From: Pseudomonadota bacterium
GTDB taxonomy: Bacteria > Pseudomonadota > Gammaproteobacteria > Xanthomonadales > Xanthomonadaceae
Length of the DNA stretch: 64,000 nucleotides
Assembly: GCA_030528565.1 (NCBI GenBank)
Contig: JAUMYP010000006.1
Coordinates: 1-64,000, forward strand
Direction: 5' to 3'
The notes below the pieces were generated by a model that had not been told where the DNA came from, did not search any database, and saw nothing but the letters and a program-made list of their open reading frames with translations. Shown here in pieces: positions 55,116 to 64,000 of the stretch. Position numbers and translations under genes: made by a program. How positions within the stretch are numbered: the first letter of the stretch is position 1; every line of letters starts with the position of its first letter.

Positions 55116-57686
55116 TCAATTCAAAGCCTTCAGCCGGTAAATCGCTTCCAGTGCCTGTCTGGGGGTGAGCGCGTCCGGGTCGATGGCGCTCAGGGCTTCT
55201 TCCACGGCGCTGCGGGTCGGGGCAAACAGGCCGATTTGCTGCGGCTGCGCTGGTGTTGCAGCGGGCAAGGGCTTGGCAGGTTCAGCCTGCCTACCCTGCT
55301 CCAGTTCGGCAAGCCGGGCGCGGGCGGCGCTGACCACGGTTTTGGGCAGCCCCGCCAGCGAGGCCACTTGCAGGCCAAAGCTGCGATTGGCCGGGCCGTC
55401 CTTAAGCGCGTGCATGAATACCAGACGGTCTTCATGCTCGACCGCATCCAGATGCACATTGCGGATACCGCTGCCGGGCTTTGCCAGGGCGGTCAGCTCG
55501 AAATAATGGGTGGCAAACAGGGTCAGGCTGCGGTTGTCATTGGCCAGGTGGCGGGCGCAGGCATCGGCCAGCGCCAGGCCGTCATAGGTGGAAGTGCCGC
55601 GGCCGATTTCGTCCATCAATACCAGTGACTGCGGCGTGGCATGGTGCAGGATGTAACTGGTTTCGCTCATTTCCACCATGAAGGTGGACTGCCCTTTGGC
55701 GAGGTCATCACCTGCGCCGATGCGGGTCAGGATGCGGTCAATCGGGCCGATGCGGGCACTGCGCGCTGGTACAAAGCTGCCGATATGCGCCAGCAGCACA
55801 ATCAGCGCATTCTGGCGCATATAGGTGGATTTGCCGCCCATATTCGGGCCGGTGATGATGAGCATCCGGCTATCGGCATCCAGATGCAGGTCGTTGGGCG
55901 TGAACGGCTCGCTGCGTACCGCCTCCACCACCGGGTGCCGCCCGCCTCGAATCTCCAGCCCCGGCTGTTCGACAAGCGCCGGGCGCGCCCAGTCCAGCGC
56001 CTCGGCACGCTCGGCGAAGGCACACAGCACGTCCAGCTCGGACAGGGCTTCGGCGCAAAGCCGCAGCGCGCTGATATCGCGGTTCAGGCGGTCCAGTATT
56101 TCTTCGTACAAGAACTTTTCGCGCGCCAGCGCGCGCTCGCGGGCAGAGAGCACCTTGTCCTCGAAGTTCTTCAGCTCCTCGGTGATGTAACGCTCGGCGT
56201 TGGCCAGCGTCTGCCGGCGGCTGTAATGCACCGGCGCCTTGTCGGCATGCACCTTGCCCATTTCGATGTAATAGCCATGCACGCGGTTGTAGCCGACCTT
56301 CAACGTGGCAACGCCGGTGGCCTCGCGCTCGCGTGCTTCCAGCTCAACCAGGAACTGGTCGGCATGGGTGGAGAGGCGGCGCAATTCATCCAGTTCGGCA
56401 TCAAAGCCCTCGGCAATCACCCCGCCATCGCGTGCCAGGAGTGGCGGCTGCGCCACCACCGCGCGCTGCAAGAAATCAGCGATTTCAGCATGTTCCCCCA
56501 TGCACCCGGCAAGCTCGGCAAGACGCGGCGAATCCAGCCCGGCAAAATCGGCGCGCAGCGCAGGCAGGCTTGCCAGCGCATCGCGCAGCGTGGACAGGTC
56601 TCGCGGGCGGGCACTGCGCAAGGCCACGCGGGTCAGGATGCGCTCAATATCACCAAAACTGCGGAAAGTCGCGCGCAGGTCTTCCGCCACTCGCGCATCC
56701 AGCAGGGTTTGCACCGCCTGCAATCGCGCATTGATGATGGCTTGCGAGCGCAGTGGCCGGTGCAGCCAGCGCCGCAGCAGCCGCCCGCCCATCGGCGTGA
56801 TGGTGGAATCGAGCACGCCCAGCAAGGTGTTGCGGGTATCGCCATCAATACGGGTATCCAGCTCCAGATGGCGGCGGGTTGCGGCGTTCATGGCAATCGC
56901 GCCATCGCCCGATTCCAGGCTAATCGCGGTCAGATGCGGCAGGCGTTGCTTCTGGGTCTCTTCCACATAGCCCAGCAGCGCCCCGGCTGCGGCCACCGGC
57001 AGTGGCAGCGCGTCGATACCGAAGGCCGACAAGTCATGCAGGCCGAAAAACGCCAGCAGCTTGCGCCGCGCCGCATCGGCATCGAACAGCCACGGCGCAC
57101 GGCGGCGCAGCCCGCTGCGGCTCAACAGCGCCTCCGGCCAGCCTTCCTCATCGGCAATCAGAAGCTCCACCGGCTCCAGCCGCGCCAGCTCGGCTTCCAG
57201 CATGTCGTCATTGCCCAGCTGCGCCACATGAAAGCGGCCACCGGCAAGGTCGGCCCAGGCCAGGCCATAGCCCTCCTTGCCGCGCGCAACCGCCATCAAC
57301 AGGGTGTCGCGGCGGTCTTGCAGCAAGGCCTCGTCAGTCACCGTGCCAGGGGTGACAATCCGCACCACCTTGCGCTCCACCAGCCCCTTGGAAGTGGCCG
57401 GGTCGCCAATCTGCTCGCAAATCGCCACCGACTCGCCCAGCGCCACCAGCCGCGCCAGATAGCTTTCATAGGCATGATGCGGCACCCCGGCCATCGGAAT
57501 CGGCTGCCCGGCGCTCATGCCGCGCTGGGTCAGGGTCAAATCCAGAAGCCGCGCCGCCTTGCGTGCATCGTCATAGAACAGCTCGTAAAAATCCCCCATG
57601 CGGAAGAACAGCAGCACATCCGGGTGCTCGGCCTTGGCAGCAAGAAACTGGCGCATCAGGGGGGTGTGCTGGTCGAGATTGGACAT
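55116..57686 (-). CDS. mutS: DNA mismatch repair protein MutS
   Basis: MutS recognises base mismatches. The 856-residue protein starts with the mismatch-reading domain ([34 protein letters not shown] with the Phe-x-Glu-type contact), and contains the connector, clamp and ATPase domains. Walker A is [17 protein letters not shown] near 611-625, with [20 protein letters not shown] and FATHYFELT after it. The usual C-terminal tail ends in [17 protein letters not shown] long open frame on the opposite strand is a composition artefact. Confidence 0.98.
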   Translation of the reverse strand: MSNLDQHTPLMRQFLAAKAEHPDVLLFFRMGDFYELFYDDARKAARLLDLTLTQRGMSAGQPIPMAGVPHHAYESYLARLVALGESVAICEQIGDPATSKGLVERKVVRIVTPGTVTDEALLQDRRDTLLMAVARGKEGYGLAWADLAGGRFHVAQLGNDDMLEAELARLEPVELLIADEEGWPEALLSRSGLRRRAPWLFDADAARRKLLAFFGLHDLSAFGIDALPLPVAAAGALLGYVEETQKQRLPHLTAISLESGDGAIAMNAATRRHLELDTRIDGDTRNTLLGVLDSTITPMGGRLLRRWLHRPLRSQAIINARLQAVQTLLDARVAEDLRATFRSFGDIERILTRVALRSARPRDLSTLRDALASLPALRADFAGLDSPRLAELAGCMGEHAEIADFLQRAVVAQPPLLARDGGVIAEGFDAELDELRRLSTHADQFLVELEAREREATGVATLKVGYNRVHGYYIEMGKVHADKAPVHYSRRQTLANAERYITEELKNFEDKVLSARERALAREKFLYEEILDRLNRDISALRLCAEALSELDVLCAFAERAEALDWARPALVEQPGLEIRGGRHPVVEAVRSEPFTPNDLHLDADSRMLIITGPNMGGKSTYMRQNALIVLLAHIGSFVPARSARIGPIDRILTRIGAGDDLAKGQSTFMVEMSETSYILHHATPQSLVLMDEIGRGTSTYDGLALADACARHLANDNRSLTLFATHYFELTALAKPGSGIRNVHLDAVEHEDRLVFMHALKDGPANRSFGLQVASLAGLPKTVVSAARARLAELEQGRQAEPAKPLPAATPAQPQQIGLFAPTRSAVEEALSAIDPDALTPRQALEAIYRLKALN

Positions 57687-57728
57687 CCGGGTGACAATGC
57701 GGGGGAAACAAGCCGCCTAGTTTGCCCG

Positions 57729-58226
57729 ATGAACCTCCCCACTGACAGCCAGCTTGAACAACTCGCCCGGAAAACCGGCGCGGCACTGTTGCGCAATCAC
57801 CTGATGCTGGTCACCGCCGAAAGCTGTACCGGCGGCTGGATTGCCAAGACCCTCACCGGCATCAGCGGCGCATCCGAATGGTTCGACTGCGGCATGGTCA
57901 CCTATAGCTACGAAGCCAAGCAGGCACTGCTCGGCGTGCGCCCGGAAACCCTTGAAAAACACGGCGCGGTCAGCCGCGAATGCGTGGCGGAAATGGTCGC
58001 CGGCGCGCTGGTGCATTCCGGCGGCAGCATCGCCGTGGCGGTTACCGGCATCGCCGGCCCCGGCGGCGGCGCCCCGGACAAGCCGGTCGGCAGCGTCTGG
58101 ATTGGCTGGAAACGCCGCGGCGACTATGCCCGCACCCGGCTATTCCAGTTCGACGGCGACCGCGATGCCGTGCGCCGCCAGAGCGTCGCCCAGGCGCTAC
58201 AAGGCATTTTGGAAATACTGGGCTGA
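57729..58226 (+). CDS. pncC: Nicotinamide-nucleotide amidohydrolase (CinA C-terminal family)
   Basis: PncC deamidates nicotinamide mononucleotide to nicotinate mononucleotide in NAD recycling. The 165-residue product from ATG 57729 (MNLPTDSQLEQLARKTG) has VTAESCTGGWIAKTLTGI, GMVTYSYEAKQALLGV, and the Gly-rich AVTGIAGPGGGAPDKPVGSV. This is the stand-alone CinA C-terminal form. It is divergent from mutS. Its stop overlaps the first ATG of IS481 relic C. Confidence 0.95.
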   Translation: MNLPTDSQLEQLARKTGAALLRNHLMLVTAESCTGGWIAKTLTGISGASEWFDCGMVTYSYEAKQALLGVRPETLEKHGAVSRECVAEMVAGALVHSGGSIAVAVTGIAGPGGGAPDKPVGSVWIGWKRRGDYARTRLFQFDGDRDAVRRQSVAQALQGILEILG

Positions 58227-58411
58227 TGCAGCGCATGCACAATCGCCGTAATGCGTACCTGAGCAGCTTCATAGACGCCTACAACTTCGGCCACAGGCTC
58301 AAGACCTTGAAGGGGCTCACGCCCTACGAGTTGATCTGCAAACAGTGGACTTCCCAGTCCGAACTCTTTGGGATTGCTCCAAACCAGCCAATGCTGGAAC
58401 TGAACATCTGA
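58226..58411 (+). pseudogene. IS481-family transposase 3' relic C
   Basis: The best preserved of the three relics. From ATG 58226, overlapping the pncC stop (TGATG), a 61-residue frame reads MQRMHNRRNAYLSS and then the transposase C-terminus FIDAYNFGHRLKTLKGLTPY, ELICKQWTSQSELFGIAPNQ, ending PMLELNI. The integrase catalytic core is missing, so it cannot transpose. The frame itself is intact and could be co-translated with pncC. Confidence 0.82.
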
Positions 58412-58492
58412 AAGCACTCGCCAAGCAGGGCAGCAGCCGGGACGATGACATCAGCTTGCAGTAAACCATGCGCTTGCGTATTGTTGCCTGCC

Positions 58493-58960
58493 ATGAAAAT
58501 CACCCCGCGCCTGTTCCGTTTTGGCATCAACCTCTGGCCGCCGTTCCTGTTTACCGGCATCCATATGACGCATCTTGCCCGTGACTGGCGGAGGGCGCGG
58601 GTGGAATTGCGGCTGCGTCCCTGGAACCGCAATTATGTTGGCACCCAGTACGGTGGCAGCCTGTTTTCCATGACCGACCCAGTGTGGATGCTGCTCACCC
58701 TGCATGCGCTGCCGCGCGATTATTTTGTCTGGGACAAGGCGGCGGAAATCGAATTCATCAAGCCTGGCCGCAGCACGGTGCATGCCGAGTTTGAACTGAC
58801 TGATGCGGTGCTGGCCGAGCTGCAACAAAAAGCAGCCAACGGGCAGAAAGTGCTGCACTGGTTCGAGACCGATATTGTCGATACCGGGGGCGATGTGGTG
58901 GCGCGGGTGCGCAAGCAAATCTATCTGCGCAAAAAGCCCGCGCAACGCTCACAGTCTTGA
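58493..58960 (+). CDS. DUF4442 hotdog-fold thioesterase-like protein
   Basis: The 155-residue product from ATG 58493 (MKITPRLFRFGINLWPPF) shows the DUF4442 features: LRPWNRNYVGTQYGGSLFSM, TDPVWMLLTLHAL and WDKAAEIEFIKPGRSTVHAE. The fold is that of hotdog acyl-CoA thioesterases, but no substrate is established. ATG 58493 is preferred over an upstream in-frame start. Its 3' end overlaps the convergent downstream gene by 12 bp. Confidence 0.82.
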   Translation: MKITPRLFRFGINLWPPFLFTGIHMTHLARDWRRARVELRLRPWNRNYVGTQYGGSLFSMTDPVWMLLTLHALPRDYFVWDKAAEIEFIKPGRSTVHAEFELTDAVLAELQQKAANGQKVLHWFETDIVDTGGDVVARVRKQIYLRKKPAQRSQS

Positions 58961-60271
58961 GGCGGGCAGCGGCGCTTCCCAGGTCCGGCCGCCGGTGGTG
59001 CTGGTCAAAACCAGGGTTTGTTTTTGGGCATCAAAACCAAGCATGCGCTCGCCCAGGCGATATGCCTGCGGCATCGCTGCCGGGATGCGCTCGGGATTTG
59101 CCAGTAACGCTGGCTGGCCGCGCAGCCAAACCACGCCGCCCATCAGCCGCAACAGCGCATTACGGTCGAGCAGGCGGCGGGAATATTTTTCGTAATCCGG
59201 CTGCGCGACGCCGCCCAGCACACAGCCGATGTAATTGGCCGCGCAGGAGAGCCGCAACATGCCAGGCCAATAATAGGCATGGGTCAAGTCCGATATGTCC
59301 TGATGCCAGCGCCGGATATTTTCTGGCTGGCAATACGGCGCAAAGCGTGCTGCCATATCCGCGCGGGTCATGTCCTTGTCGAAAAACGGATAGTTATTGA
59401 TGTCCTCGCCACGCGCCGTGAACTCGGTTTCAAGCTGCGGCCAGACGGCTTCAGAAGTAAAACGGAATTCGCCACGCATAGCATTGCAAAGCGAGGCTTC
59501 CTGCTCGACCGGCGGGGCTATCGCCTGCTCGCAGGTGACCGGCAATGGCGTATCGGCAGGCAGCTCGGCCAGCATCGCCAACGCCAGTTGCCCATAGCCC
59601 TTGCCACTTGATTCAATCGCCAGCACGGCCTCAAAAAGCCCGCTGCTATGTGCGCCCAGGCGCCGCCAATCGGCAATACGCGCACAGACAGACGCCAAGG
59701 CCGCCTGTTTGTCACCCTGCGCAAACTGCACCGCATAGCGCGTGGCGGGCAGATAGCTCAGGCGCATATCCAGAAACGGCTTGTTCTCGTATTCGGGGAA
59801 GGGGGAAAGGATGTAATCGCCCTGGCTTGCCGCCTCGATGCGGCTGATATGCGCCTCGTGACGGGCAAGCAGCGCCGCAAAACCCGGCAAATCCTGGCGT
59901 ACCGTGGCAAGGCAAGTCTTTTCATCGTTCAAACGGCAAAACATCGCCCTGTCCTCCCCGGACAGCGGCTCACCCGGCCATTTCTCCGCCGCCGTGGAGG
60001 CGCGCTGATAGTCTTTGCCCTGCTGCTCAAACAGGCGCACATCCGCATCCAGCAGCGCCTGGCGCTCGGCCTCGGGCACCGGGTAAGCGGCCAGCCAGAA
60101 ATCGACAAACGCATTGTGCCCGCTGGGCTGCCAGGGTTCGGACATCAGCGCCAGCGCCGCACGCTCCCCGGCACTGGCTCCACGCCATTTGGCAATGCCC
60201 CAAAGCACGGGAGGCAGTGCAATCAGCAACAAAAACAATGCCGCCAGCGTGGCAAAAATGCGTTTGAGCAT
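58949..60271 (-). CDS. Membrane-anchored protein of unknown function
   Basis: I do not recognise this 440-residue protein. It starts at ATG 60269-60271 (MLKRIFATLAALFLLLIALP); AGGAGGG lies 7 bp upstream, whereas the other ATG (60277) is too close to it. One N-terminal membrane segment is followed by a mostly helical region with several cysteines (MFCRLNDEKTCLA, LPVTCEQAI, SLCNAMRGE, RLSCAANYIGC), possibly disulfide-bonded in the periplasm. It ends in a small beta region (MLGFDAQKQTLVLTSTTGGR). It lies 29 bp after fbpC on the same strand. Confidence 0.7.
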   Translation of the reverse strand: MLKRIFATLAALFLLLIALPPVLWGIAKWRGASAGERAALALMSEPWQPSGHNAFVDFWLAAYPVPEAERQALLDADVRLFEQQGKDYQRASTAAEKWPGEPLSGEDRAMFCRLNDEKTCLATVRQDLPGFAALLARHEAHISRIEAASQGDYILSPFPEYENKPFLDMRLSYLPATRYAVQFAQGDKQAALASVCARIADWRRLGAHSSGLFEAVLAIESSGKGYGQLALAMLAELPADTPLPVTCEQAIAPPVEQEASLCNAMRGEFRFTSEAVWPQLETEFTARGEDINNYPFFDKDMTRADMAARFAPYCQPENIRRWHQDISDLTHAYYWPGMLRLSCAANYIGCVLGGVAQPDYEKYSRRLLDRNALLRLMGGVVWLRGQPALLANPERIPAAMPQAYRLGERMLGFDAQKQTLVLTSTTGGRTWEAPLPASRL

Positions 60272-60300
60272 GGTCATTCCCTCCTGGCTGAGGGACAAGT

Positions 60301-61290
60301 TTAGAACCTCGGCAGGTTCCCGCTATCCAGGCTCAGGCGTAGCTGCTCGCCGGGTTTGACCTGAGCATCCATCGGCAGGTCAAGCTCGATTTCGTCTGTC
60401 CCGAGTTTGAGGCGCGCCACCTGGCCGGGGCCGTGGAAGCGCACATCCAGCACTTCGCCTGCAAGCACGCCGGACGCATCCAGGCGCAGGGCTTCGGGAC
60501 GCAGGCGCAGTTTGCCACTGGCAAGGCCGAGGCTGGCCGCATCCACCCAGGTGCCGCGGCCAATAAAACCGGCCACTTCTGCGCAAGCTGGCCGGTGGTA
60601 CAAGGCCGCCGGGGTATCCCATTGCAGCAGCTTGCCGTTTGCCATCACACCGACTTTATCGCCCAGCGCAAAGGCTTCCTGCTGGTCGTGGGTCACCATC
60701 AGCACGGTAATCCCGGCTTCGCGGAACAGGCGGCGCAATTCACTGGCGAGCCGCCCGCGGGTATCGGCATCCAGGGCGGAAAAAGGCTCATCCAGCAGCA
60801 ACATGGCGGGCTTGGGTGCCAGCGCGCGTGCCAGCGCGACGCGCTGCTGCTGGCCGCCGGACAGTTCATGCGGATAGCGGCTGGCAAAACCGGCAAGGCC
60901 GATGCGCGCCAGCCAGCCTTCAATACAGTCACGGCGCGCCTCACGCGCCATCTTGCCAAGGCCAAAGCCGATATTGGCGGCCACATCCAGATGCGGGAAC
61001 AGGGCAAAGTCCTGAAACATCATGCCCAGGCGGCGCTTTTCCGGCGGCAGGCCGTGACCGGCTTTGGCGATGCACTGCCCATCCAGCACGATTTCACCGC
61101 CAGCAAGCGATTCAAACCCGGCCAGCGCCCGCAAAAGGCTGGTTTTGCCGCTGCCCGAGGCGCCCAGCAGCACGCCGATTTCACCCCGCGCCAGCTGCAT
61201 GTCCACGCCATCCACAGCGTTTTGGCTGGCGCCGGGATAGCGCACCAGCAGGCTGTTGATATGCAAATGCGGCGGCGTTTTCGTATTCAT
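60301..61290 (-). CDS. fbpC: Fe(III) ABC transporter ATP-binding protein
   Basis: The 329-residue product from ATG 61288-61290 has Walker A LLGASGSGKTSLLRALAGF, signature HELSGGQQQRVALARAL, Walker B PAMLLLDEPFSALD and the switch LMVTHDQQEAF. A C-terminal regulatory OB-type domain follows (LRLRPEALRLDASGV onward). This layout is typical of ferric-iron importers of the FbpC/AfuC group. It overlaps fbpB by ATGA and is the last of three transporter genes. Confidence 0.92.
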   Translation of the reverse strand: MNTKTPPHLHINSLLVRYPGASQNAVDGVDMQLARGEIGVLLGASGSGKTSLLRALAGFESLAGGEIVLDGQCIAKAGHGLPPEKRRLGMMFQDFALFPHLDVAANIGFGLGKMAREARRDCIEGWLARIGLAGFASRYPHELSGGQQQRVALARALAPKPAMLLLDEPFSALDADTRGRLASELRRLFREAGITVLMVTHDQQEAFALGDKVGVMANGKLLQWDTPAALYHRPACAEVAGFIGRGTWVDAASLGLASGKLRLRPEALRLDASGVLAGEVLDVRFHGPGQVARLKLGTDEIELDLPMDAQVKPGEQLRLSLDSGNLPRF

Positions 61291-62963
61291 TGTTTTTTGT
61301 CTTCCAAACCATTCTTGGCCAGCCAAATCACCGGAATCAGGCCCACGGCGACAATCAGCAGCCCGGCCAGTGCACCGTCTTCATACGTGCCGCGCGCGGC
61401 CTCGCCATACAGCCAGGTTGCCAGCGTTTCAAAATTGAGTGGCCGAAGCATCAGCGTAGCCGGTAATTCTTTCATGGTATCCACCAGCACCAGCAAGGCC
61501 GAGGCGGCCAGCGAGGTGCGCAGCAGCGGCAGATGGATGCGCCAGAGCCGCTGCCGGGCATTGCAGCCCAGCGAGGCCGCCGCCTGGTCGATAGAGGGTG
61601 GCAGGCGCGAGAAACCGGCATCCAGGGTACCTGCGGAAATCGCCAGAAAGCGCAGCGCATAGGCCATCACCAAGGCGCTCATCGAACCCATCAAAAACGC
61701 CCGGCCAAGCGCGGCATCACTCGCCCCCAGCACCACCATCAGGCCAATGGCCAGCACCGTGCCGGGCAGGGCATAGCCAAGGCTTGCCAGACGGAATGCC
61801 AGTTGCGCTCCCGCCGATGTCCGGCCAGCCTGCACCAGCCGCAGCGCCCAGGCCAGCAGCAAGCCGAGCAGCACGATAACCAGGGTCGCCAGCAGACCGA
61901 CTTTCAGCGTGTTGAATGCCGCATCCAGCAGGGCTTGCGAAGGCCGGATGCCATCGGCAAAGCGCGTCGCGGCCTGCCAGGCCAGGTGCAGGGCGGGCAA
62001 TACAAAGCCGAACAGCACCGGCAAGGCGCATAGCAGGCTGGCCGTCCACGCCGCACGGCCATGCAGGCGTTTGGGTTCAATCGGGCGATATTTGCGGCTG
62101 CTGGCCGCAAACCGCTGGCGGCGGCGTCCATAACGCTCCACCCCCAGCAGCAGCAGCACCAGTGCCAGCAGGGTCAGGGCGATTTGCGCCGCGCCCGGCA
62201 GGTCACTGCGCGTCACCCAGGTGGCGTGGATGGCAACGGTCAGGGTCTGCACCCCCAAAAACTCCGAGGCACCGATATCGTTCAGCGTCTCCAGCAACAC
62301 CAGCGCCACGCCCACCGCCAATGCCGGGCGTGCCAGCGGCAATACCAGCCGCCAGAACACCGCGCGCTGGCTCAAACCCAGCATCCGCCCGGCTTCAATC
62401 AGGCCGGCCGACTGGGTGGCAAACAGCGCCCGGCAGGTGAGATAGACATATGGGTACAGCACCAGCGCCATCAGCACCATGGCCAGCCAGAGCGAGCGCA
62501 TGTCCGGCAAGCGCCACTGCCGTGGGCTGTCAAACCCCAGCAGCCAGCGCAGCCCGCCCTGTAGTGGCCCCAAGGGATGCAGGATGTCGATATAGGCAAA
62601 GGCAACGATATAGGTAGGCACCGCCAGCGGCAGCAACAGCATCCAGCCCAGTACGCTGCGACCGGGGAAACGGTAGGCCGACACCAGCCAGGCCGCGCCA
62701 ATGCCGATAGCCGCGGCAAGCGTGCCCACCCCGGCCAGCAGGTACAGGGTATTGAGCGTGGCGCGCGGCAATACATGCTGTGCCAGATGCGCCCATAACC
62801 CGCTGCTGCCCTGTGCCGCCTGCCAGCCCAGCGCCAGCACCGGCAGCAGGGTCAGGGCCGTGGCCAGATACAATGCCCAGCGCCAGATGCCTGCCCGTGA
62901 ATGGTCGCGGCGCAGTCTTGCAACTGCGCCGTGCCCGTGGATGACCTCGGTTACTGATGACAT
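61287..62963 (-). CDS. fbpB: Fe(III) ABC transporter permease, fused two-domain form
   Basis: The 558-residue protein has about twelve membrane segments in two homologous halves, each with a permease contact loop. The first half contains RMLGLSQRAVFWRLVLPLAR and the second ASLGCNARQRLWRIHLPLLR, both matching the EAA-loop consensus. It forms the channel of the ferric importer. It starts 6 bp after the fbpA stop. Confidence 0.92.
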   Translation of the reverse strand: MSSVTEVIHGHGAVARLRRDHSRAGIWRWALYLATALTLLPVLALGWQAAQGSSGLWAHLAQHVLPRATLNTLYLLAGVGTLAAAIGIGAAWLVSAYRFPGRSVLGWMLLLPLAVPTYIVAFAYIDILHPLGPLQGGLRWLLGFDSPRQWRLPDMRSLWLAMVLMALVLYPYVYLTCRALFATQSAGLIEAGRMLGLSQRAVFWRLVLPLARPALAVGVALVLLETLNDIGASEFLGVQTLTVAIHATWVTRSDLPGAAQIALTLLALVLLLLGVERYGRRRQRFAASSRKYRPIEPKRLHGRAAWTASLLCALPVLFGFVLPALHLAWQAATRFADGIRPSQALLDAAFNTLKVGLLATLVIVLLGLLLAWALRLVQAGRTSAGAQLAFRLASLGYALPGTVLAIGLMVVLGASDAALGRAFLMGSMSALVMAYALRFLAISAGTLDAGFSRLPPSIDQAAASLGCNARQRLWRIHLPLLRTSLAASALLVLVDTMKELPATLMLRPLNFETLATWLYGEAARGTYEDGALAGLLIVAVGLIPVIWLAKNGLEDKKQ

Positions 62964-62969
62964 GCAGGC

Positions 62970-64000
62970 TTACTGGTCAAAACCCACCTTGTCCACCAGC
63001 TCGCTGGCAGCGCGGCGGTATTGGTACACCTCGGCCAGCGGCAGGCCATCCACCTGTAGCGGCCCCAGCGCCGCAATCACCGGGTCAAGCTCAACCCCGG
63101 CCTTCACCGGATATTCGTAATTGGCCTTGGCATACAGTGCCTGTGCCGGGTCGGACACCAGATATTCCATCAGCCGCACGGCGTTATCGCGGTTGGGCGC
63201 GTGCTTGGCCAGCACCGCACCGCTGATATTCACATGCGTGCCGGCATCGGCAAAGCTCGGGCGCACCACCTTGATGGCCTCGCCCCACTGGTGCTGCTCG
63301 CTGCCTGGTTCAGCATTTTTCATCCGCCCCACGTAATAGGTATTGGCAATCCCCAGGTCACAGATGCCCGCCAGGATGTCACGCGCCACATCGCGGTCGC
63401 CACCGGCGGGCTTGCGTGCCAGATTGGCCTTGACCCCGCGCAGCCAGCTTTCGGTTTTGGCCTCTCCCTCATGGGCAATCATCGCCGCAATCAGGCTGGT
63501 GTTATAAGGATGCTGGCCGGAACGGATGCACAGCTTGCCCTTGTATTCGGGCTTGGCAAGGTCCTGATAGGTCAGCCCCTCGGGCAGATGCATGTCCTTG
63601 TCGGCATATACCACGCGGTCGCGCAGCGACAGCGCAAACCATTCGCCATTGGCGCCGCGCAGATGCGCCGGGATGGCCGCTTCCAGCACCTCGGATTTCA
63701 GCGGCTGGGCATGGCCTGCCTCCACCATGTCCAGCAGGTTGCCGGTATCCACCGTCATCAGGATATCGGCGCTGGAGCGCTCACCCTCGGCATTCAGGCG
63801 CTCCATCAGGCCGTCCTTCAAGAACACCGTATTGACCTTGATGCCGGTTTCGGCCGTGAACGCATCCAGCAGCGGCTGAATCAGGCCCGGCTCACGGGTG
63901 GTGTAGAGATTGACCTCACCCGCGGCCTTGGCCGCCTGATGGGCAGTGGCCGTGTCCTCGGCGGATTCTTTCTGGCAGGCCGCCAGCGCCAGCGCACAAG
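62970..64000 (-). CDS. fbpA: Fe(III) ABC transporter substrate-binding lipoprotein (5' end cut)
   Basis: The frame is open to the window edge; only the first residues of the signal peptide are missing. The visible start CALALAACQKES contains a lipobox, so it is anchored by lipid. The mature part shows VNLYTTREPGLIQPLLDAF, FTAETGIKVNTVFLKDGLME, SADILMTVDTGNL and the adjacent tyrosines of ferric-binding proteins in IANTYYVGRM. The Asp/Tyr iron-site pattern and the operon with fbpB and fbpC support ferric-iron uptake. No Fur box can be assessed because the promoter lies outside. Confidence 0.9.
   Translation of the reverse strand, partial: CALALAACQKESAEDTATAHQAAKAAGEVNLYTTREPGLIQPLLDAFTAETGIKVNTVFLKDGLMERLNAEGERSSADILMTVDTGNLLDMVEAGHAQPLKSEVLEAAIPAHLRGANGEWFALSLRDRVVYADKDMHLPEGLTYQDLAKPEYKGKLCIRSGQHPYNTSLIAAMIAHEGEAKTESWLRGVKANLARKPAGGDRDVARDILAGICDLGIANTYYVGRMKNAEPGSEQHQWGEAIKVVRPSFADAGTHVNISGAVLAKHAPNRDNAVRLMEYLVSDPAQALYAKANYEYPVKAGVELDPVIAALGPLQVDGLPLAEVYQYRRAASELVDKVGFDQ

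Noticed and set aside
55641..57728. Very long open frame on the plus strand opposite mutS, continuous with pncC
   Set aside because: Its composition is that of a GC-rich antisense shadow. Only the part from ATG 57729 matches a family (PncC), and mutS on the other strand is unmistakable.
58949..58960. 12-bp tail-to-tail overlap as a sequencing error
   Set aside because: Both frames end with plausible C-termini, and short convergent overlaps are common in compact genomes.

Overview
This is a chromosomal window from a GC-rich (about 60% or more by eye) gammaproteobacterium. The gene order map-glnD-dapD-yffB-dapE, a fused E1 alpha/beta branched-chain dehydrogenase, sdhCDAB divergent from ygfZ, and an Anr/FNR-type site at an azurin gene all point to the Xanthomonadaceae (Lysobacterales). 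That family call is an inference from synteny and was not tested by search. Almost everything is housekeeping. No tRNA, rRNA, CRISPR array, prophage or intact insertion sequence is visible.

Layout. 1-331: the 5' part of an IS5-family transposase running off the edge. 547-4024 (minus): sdhCDAB. 4315-11624 (plus): ygfZ, yggS, map, glnD, dapD, yffB, dapE, joined mostly by ATGA-type overlaps. 11690-12832 (minus): a YbdL-like aminotransferase. 12902-20381 (plus): the cytochrome c maturation set ccmABCDEFGHI, interrupted after ccmB by a lipoprotein azurin with its own FNR-like promoter and terminator. 20470-21609: a secreted three-repeat protein. 22017-23497: a CbpA/DnaJ-like protein and a peroxiredoxin.

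23518-29171 (plus) is the most unusual part: six tightly overlapping genes resembling E. coli ynbABCD plus a PlsC-type acyltransferase and an unknown 136-residue membrane protein. Together they look like a complete route for making and remodelling a non-standard phospholipid: CDP-diacylglycerol synthase, CDP-alcohol transferase, a fused lipid and tyrosine-type phosphatase, a fused lipase and methyltransferase, and an acyltransferase.

29260-35138 (minus): yajC-secD-secF and rpsO-pnp. 35322-40608: HIT, EF-hand protein, bpt, a lipoprotein of the endonuclease/exonuclease/phosphatase fold, purT and another lipoprotein. 40703-46117 (minus): an intracellular PHB depolymerase, the fused branched-chain 2-oxoacid dehydrogenase E1, a GNAT acetyltransferase and glutaryl-CoA dehydrogenase. 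46285-48862: a small membrane protein, a TatD-type DNase, DUF423 and an anchored SRPBCC-like protein. 49311-52111: a receiver protein coupled to a copper P-type ATPase. 52121-58226: tsaE-nnrD, queG, mutS, pncC. 58493-60271: a DUF4442 protein and an unknown anchored protein. 60301-64000 (minus): an Fe(III) ABC transporter fbpABC whose first gene is cut by the window end.

Scattered decay: three broken 3' ends of an IS481-family transposase, all in plus orientation (about 21786-22010, 49068-49267 and 58226-58411), and four copies of the 12-mer TGAACAGGCTCT in non-coding DNA. These are the main signs of past mobile-element activity.
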